Assembly: GCA_903921295.1 (NCBI GenBank)
Contig: CAIXOZ010000109.1
Coordinates: forward strand, 1 to 8,630
Reading direction: 5' to 3'
DNA: 8,630 nucleotides
Source: an uncultured cyanobacterium
GTDB taxonomy: Bacteria; Cyanobacteriota; Cyanobacteriia; PCC-6307; Cyanobiaceae
The notes beneath the pieces are model-generated. The model worked only from the letters and a program-made list of their open reading frames with translations, did no database searches and had not been told where the DNA came from. Shown here one piece after another: positions 6,316 through 8,630 of this stretch; positions within the stretch are counted from its first letter, which is position 1; each line of letters opens with the position of its first letter. The translations under genes and the position numbers were made by a program.

Positions 6316-7295
6316 GGCTCCGGAGCCCTGGGGTCGATCTGGCGCAGGGGCTGATCGGGCCGCTGGCGTGGGGCCAGGGGCAGGGTGCTGAACCGGATCG
6401 CCTTCGGCCGGCTCAGGGTGACGGCCAGCAGGCTCAGCAGCTCGGAGCGGCTGAGGTTGGTCTCCACCTTCCCTTCCAGCTGGCCGACGAGGCTCGGCCA
6501 CTGGCTGATCATCTCCGGCCTGGCCATCGCTTCCACCAGGGTGGGGATCACCAGCTGCACCACATCGCGCCGGCCTGCTTCCCCCCAGACCGGATCGCGG
6601 AACCGCAGCATCTGCTCCACCTTCTCGCCGGTCATCGGTTGCAGCCCGGCCTCGAGGGCAATCCGGTAGCGCTGGCGTCTGTCCTCGTAGCGCATCGGTC
6701 TGTCGGGGCTGAGCTCCAGGCTGCCCACGCTGTCCACCAGATGCCGCAGCGCTTCTCGCGGCAACACCACATAGCGATCGGGTTGCTCCGGCGCCAGGCC
6801 CACCAGCTCCCGCACGACATCGGCGCTCAGCGCCACACCGCCCTGGCGGTAGAGACCGCCCAGGGGTTGGAAGGTCTGCTGACCCGGCAGCCGTACCGCC
6901 AGTTCGGTGGGCAGGCTCAGCACCTGCAGGGGCCCCTTCGGATTGATCCGCACCAGCAGCATCGCGTCGCTGTTGGCCGGGCCGGGCGGGGCGGCGCCAT
7001 TGTTGGCGGCGCCGCGGCGGTCGCCATCCAGGCCGAGCACGAGCACGGTCACCGGCCGACTGGGCGGACTCGCCAGTTGGTCGGGTCGGACCAGGGCGGT
7101 CTGGCTGCTGCTGCGGTCCGGCGGCGGCCAGAGCAGTTGGAGCAGGGCCGATCCGGCGGCCACCCCCAGGCCGGCGACGGTCAGCCGCAGGGCCACAAGG
7201 CGGCGGCGGGTGCGCCTGGTGCCGGACGCCGGGCTGTTGGCTGCGGGCACCGGTCCCGAGGCGGCGGAGGAGGGGCGGTCCGCAGGAGAGGGCAT
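6291..7295 (-). CDS. Membrane-anchored LytR-CpsA-Psr (LCP) family protein, divergent
   Basis: LCP proteins typically attach lipid-linked polysaccharides to the cell envelope. From ATG 7295 the protein has 334 residues: a Pro/Ser/Ala-rich cytoplasmic stretch (1-25), an Arg cluster (TRRTRRR, about 26-32), one transmembrane helix (33-56), a Pro/Ser linker, then the extracytoplasmic LCP domain. Domain landmarks are VLVLGLD (84-90), NSDAMLLVRINP (108-119), VLSLPTELAVRLPG (125-138), GGLYRQGG (146-153), MTGEKVEQMLRFRD (221-234) and GEAGRRDVVQ (238-247). R231, R233 and R242 match conserved arginines. However, the usual R-S-D reads N-S-D (108-110) and the usual S-I-P-R-D-T reads S-L-P-T-E-L (127-132), so two common arginines are missing. 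A Gly/Ala/Asn/Pro-rich insertion (about 91-107) sits before NSD. Upstream in-frame residues show no start-like sequence, so ATG 7295 is preferred. Enzymatic activity is uncertain; the fold assignment is fairly secure. Confidence 0.82.
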   Translation of the reverse strand: MPSPADRPSSAASGPVPAANSPASGTRRTRRRLVALRLTVAGLGVAAGSALLQLLWPPPDRSSSQTALVRPDQLASPPSRPVTVLVLGLDGDRRGAANNGAAPPGPANSDAMLLVRINPKGPLQVLSLPTELAVRLPGQQTFQPLGGLYRQGGVALSADVVRELVGLAPEQPDRYVVLPREALRHLVDSVGSLELSPDRPMRYEDRRQRYRIALEAGLQPMTGEKVEQMLRFRDPVWGEAGRRDVVQLVIPTLVEAMARPEMISQWPSLVGQLEGKVETNLSRSELLSLLAVTLSRPKAIRFSTLPLAPRQRPDQPLRQIDPRAPEPYWPPASP

Positions 7296-7471
7296 GGGCA
7301 GTCGGTCTGAAGGCGGCCGGTCGGCGTGCCACTCTCGCGCAGTTCCGGTGGGATCACAGCGGCAGCGACTAGGTTGAACGCATCCAGGCTCAGGCTGAGA
7401 ACTTCCCTCTCCACGCCCGTGTCCCGGCCCCACCAGGGCCTCTCCTCCACGCTCCCGAGATTCAGCGCAAC
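7296..7471. promoter_or_regulatory. Divergent spacer between the LCP gene and bciB
   Basis: These 176 non-coding bases separate two divergent starts and should hold both promoters. The region is GC-rich, and I see no -35/-10 pair close to consensus on either strand. TAGGTT (7370-7375) on the plus strand is a weak -10 candidate, about 97 bases ahead of the bciB GTG. A short dyad, CTCAG-G-CTGAG (7389-7399), lies in the middle; it is too short to call an operator. Frame 2 is open from 7373 to bciB but has no standard start before GTG 7472. Confidence 0.3.
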
Positions 7472-8630
7472 GTGACAGCCGCCGATGCCGTTCCAGGGCA
7501 ACGACCGCCCCATGAGCGGGCCCGCCCCCTGGCTCCAGGCAGCCAGAAGCCGGCCAGGGATCTCTGCAGCGACTGCGGTCTCTGCGACAGCCGCTGGGTG
7601 GCCTATGTCCGCAGGGCCTGTGCCTTCCTCAACCAGAGCTTTGAGGCGATGGAGGCCCGCGTGCACGGCCGCAGCCGCAACCTTGAGGATGAGAACGAGC
7701 TCTATTTCGGGGTCAGTCAGCGGATGGTCACCGCCAGGCTGCGACAGCCGATCGAGGGGGCCCAGTGGACCGGGATCGTCAGCCGCCTGGGGGTGAAAGC
7801 CCTGGAGAGCGGCCTGGTCGATGCGGTGCTCTGTGTGCAGCAGAGCCCCGACGACCGCTTCACCCCCGTCCCCGTGCTGGCGCGCACGCCGGAGGAGGTG
7901 CTGGCCGCCCGTGTGAACAAGCCCACCCTCTCGCCGAATCTGAAGGTTCTCGAGCAGCTGCCCGGCAGCGGGATCCGCCGCCTGTTGGCGATCGGAGTCG
8001 GCTGCCAGGTGCAGGCCCTTCGGGCGGTGCAGGACACCCTGCCCCTGGAGGAGCTCTATGTGCTCGGTCTGCCCTGTGTCGACAACGTCAGCCGCGCCGG
8101 TCTGCAGACCTTCCTCGACAGCGCCAGTGCCTCACCGCAGACGGTGGTGCACTACGAATTCATGCAGGACTTCCGCATCCATTTCCGCCACAGTGACGGG
8201 CACACCGAAACCGTGCCCTTTTTCGGGCTCGACACCCCGGCCCTGAAGGATGTCTTTGCCCCCAGCTGCCTCAGCTGCTTCGACTACACCAATGCCGGGG
8301 CGGATCTGGTGGTTGGTTACATGGGCGCCAGCTTCGGCAGGCAGTGGCTGACTGTGCGCAATCCCCGCGGCCAGCAGCTGCTCGATCTGGTGGAGGACGA
8401 GCTGGATGTGGCACCGGTGAGCAGCCGCGGCCAACGCCAGGCCGCCGTGCAGCAGGGCATTGAGGCCTACGACAAGGCCGTGAAGCTGCCGATGTGGGTG
8501 GCGAACCTCATCGGGTTCTTCGTGGAGCGGTTCGGGCCCCAGGGGCTCGAATACGGCCGCTTCTCGATCGATTCCCACTTCACCCGCAACGCCCTGTGGG
8601 TGCGGCGCAACCATCCGGAGAAGGCTGAGG
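7472..8630 (+). CDS. bciB: Ferredoxin-dependent 3,8-divinyl chlorophyllide reductase, BciB type (3' end missing)
   Basis: This FrhB-like flavin/iron-sulfur protein reduces the C8 vinyl group of divinyl (proto)chlorophyllide with electrons from ferredoxin, late in chlorophyll synthesis. The window holds 386 codons from GTG 7472; the family is about 400 residues, so little is missing at the right edge. Recognisable segments are LCSDCGLCDSRWVAYVRRAC (31-50), with C32, C35, C38 and C50 as cluster ligands or candidates, then ELYFGVSQRM, QPIEGAQWTGIVS, ARVNKPTLSPNLKVLEQ, GVGCQVQALRAVQD (C178), LPCVDNVSRAG (C202), VVHYEFMQDFRIHF, APSCLSCFDYTN (C266, C269), ADLVVGYMGA and FSIDSHFTRNALWVRRNHPEK. The sequence resembles Synechocystis Slr1923 as I remember it. 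The only standard start after the in-frame TAG at 7370-7372 is this GTG; no Shine-Dalgarno sequence is visible. Plant 7-hydroxymethyl chlorophyll a reductase is a close relative, but BciB is the expected function in a cyanobacterium. Confidence 0.92.
   Translation, partial: MTAADAVPGQRPPHERARPLAPGSQKPARDLCSDCGLCDSRWVAYVRRACAFLNQSFEAMEARVHGRSRNLEDENELYFGVSQRMVTARLRQPIEGAQWTGIVSRLGVKALESGLVDAVLCVQQSPDDRFTPVPVLARTPEEVLAARVNKPTLSPNLKVLEQLPGSGIRRLLAIGVGCQVQALRAVQDTLPLEELYVLGLPCVDNVSRAGLQTFLDSASASPQTVVHYEFMQDFRIHFRHSDGHTETVPFFGLDTPALKDVFAPSCLSCFDYTNAGADLVVGYMGASFGRQWLTVRNPRGQQLLDLVEDELDVAPVSSRGQRQAAVQQGIEAYDKAVKLPMWVANLIGFFVERFGPQGLEYGRFSIDSHFTRNALWVRRNHPEKAE

Noticed and set aside
6273..7310. Plus-strand open frame (345 codons) antisense to the LCP gene
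   Set aside because: The translation is His/Gln/Gly-rich low complexity, typical of the complement of a GC-rich gene. The minus strand has a recognisable membrane helix and LCP motifs.
7389..7399. Short dyad CTCAG-G-CTGAG between the LCP gene and bciB as an operator
   Set aside because: Five-base arms with a one-base centre arise easily by chance in GC-rich DNA, and no second copy was seen nearby.
1..8630. HIP1 repeats (GCGATCGC), common in many cyanobacteria
   Set aside because: Several CGATCG cores occur, but I found no complete octamer by eye, so no repeat is annotated.

Overview
The window looks like ordinary chromosome from an alpha-cyanobacterium of the Synechococcus/Cyanobium type. 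Three things point there. The base composition is very GC-rich, with strong G/C preference at third codon positions. The ribose-phosphate pyrophosphokinase has an N-terminus (MTSFLTA...) and C-terminus (...ESSVSSMFR) that I recall from marine and freshwater Synechococcus. The last gene is a BciB-type divinyl chlorophyllide reductase, a chlorophyll biosynthesis enzyme. The family names rest on motifs read by eye; no database was searched. I saw no rRNA, tRNA, CRISPR array, insertion sequence or prophage gene.

Layout, left to right: (1) the 3' end of an unidentified plus-strand gene (1-153); (2) pepN, a complete M1-family aminopeptidase N, followed by an overlapping small gene for a predicted exported cysteine-containing protein (both plus); (3) on the minus strand, prs followed directly downstream by a predicted exported glycosyl-hydrolase-like family 10 protein, whose end overlaps the end of the pepN-linked gene tail to tail; (4) a plus-strand gene of unknown function, divergent from prs across a 66-base spacer; (5) a minus-strand membrane-anchored LytR-CpsA-Psr (LCP) family protein whose end overlaps that unknown gene tail to tail; (6) bciB, divergent from the LCP gene across a 176-base spacer and cut by the right edge of the window.

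The genes do not form one pathway. They are housekeeping and envelope functions packed tightly: peptide turnover (PepN), PRPP supply for nucleotides, His and Trp (Prs), envelope or polysaccharide roles (GHL10 protein, LCP protein) and chlorophyll synthesis (BciB). No gap without a gene exceeds 300 bases. I found no new multi-gene system. The points worth a second look are the likely non-standard CTG start of the GHL10 gene exactly at the prs stop codon, the two convergent gene-end overlaps with no visible terminator, an LCP protein lacking some usual arginines and carrying a low-complexity insertion, and two uncharacterised small proteins.
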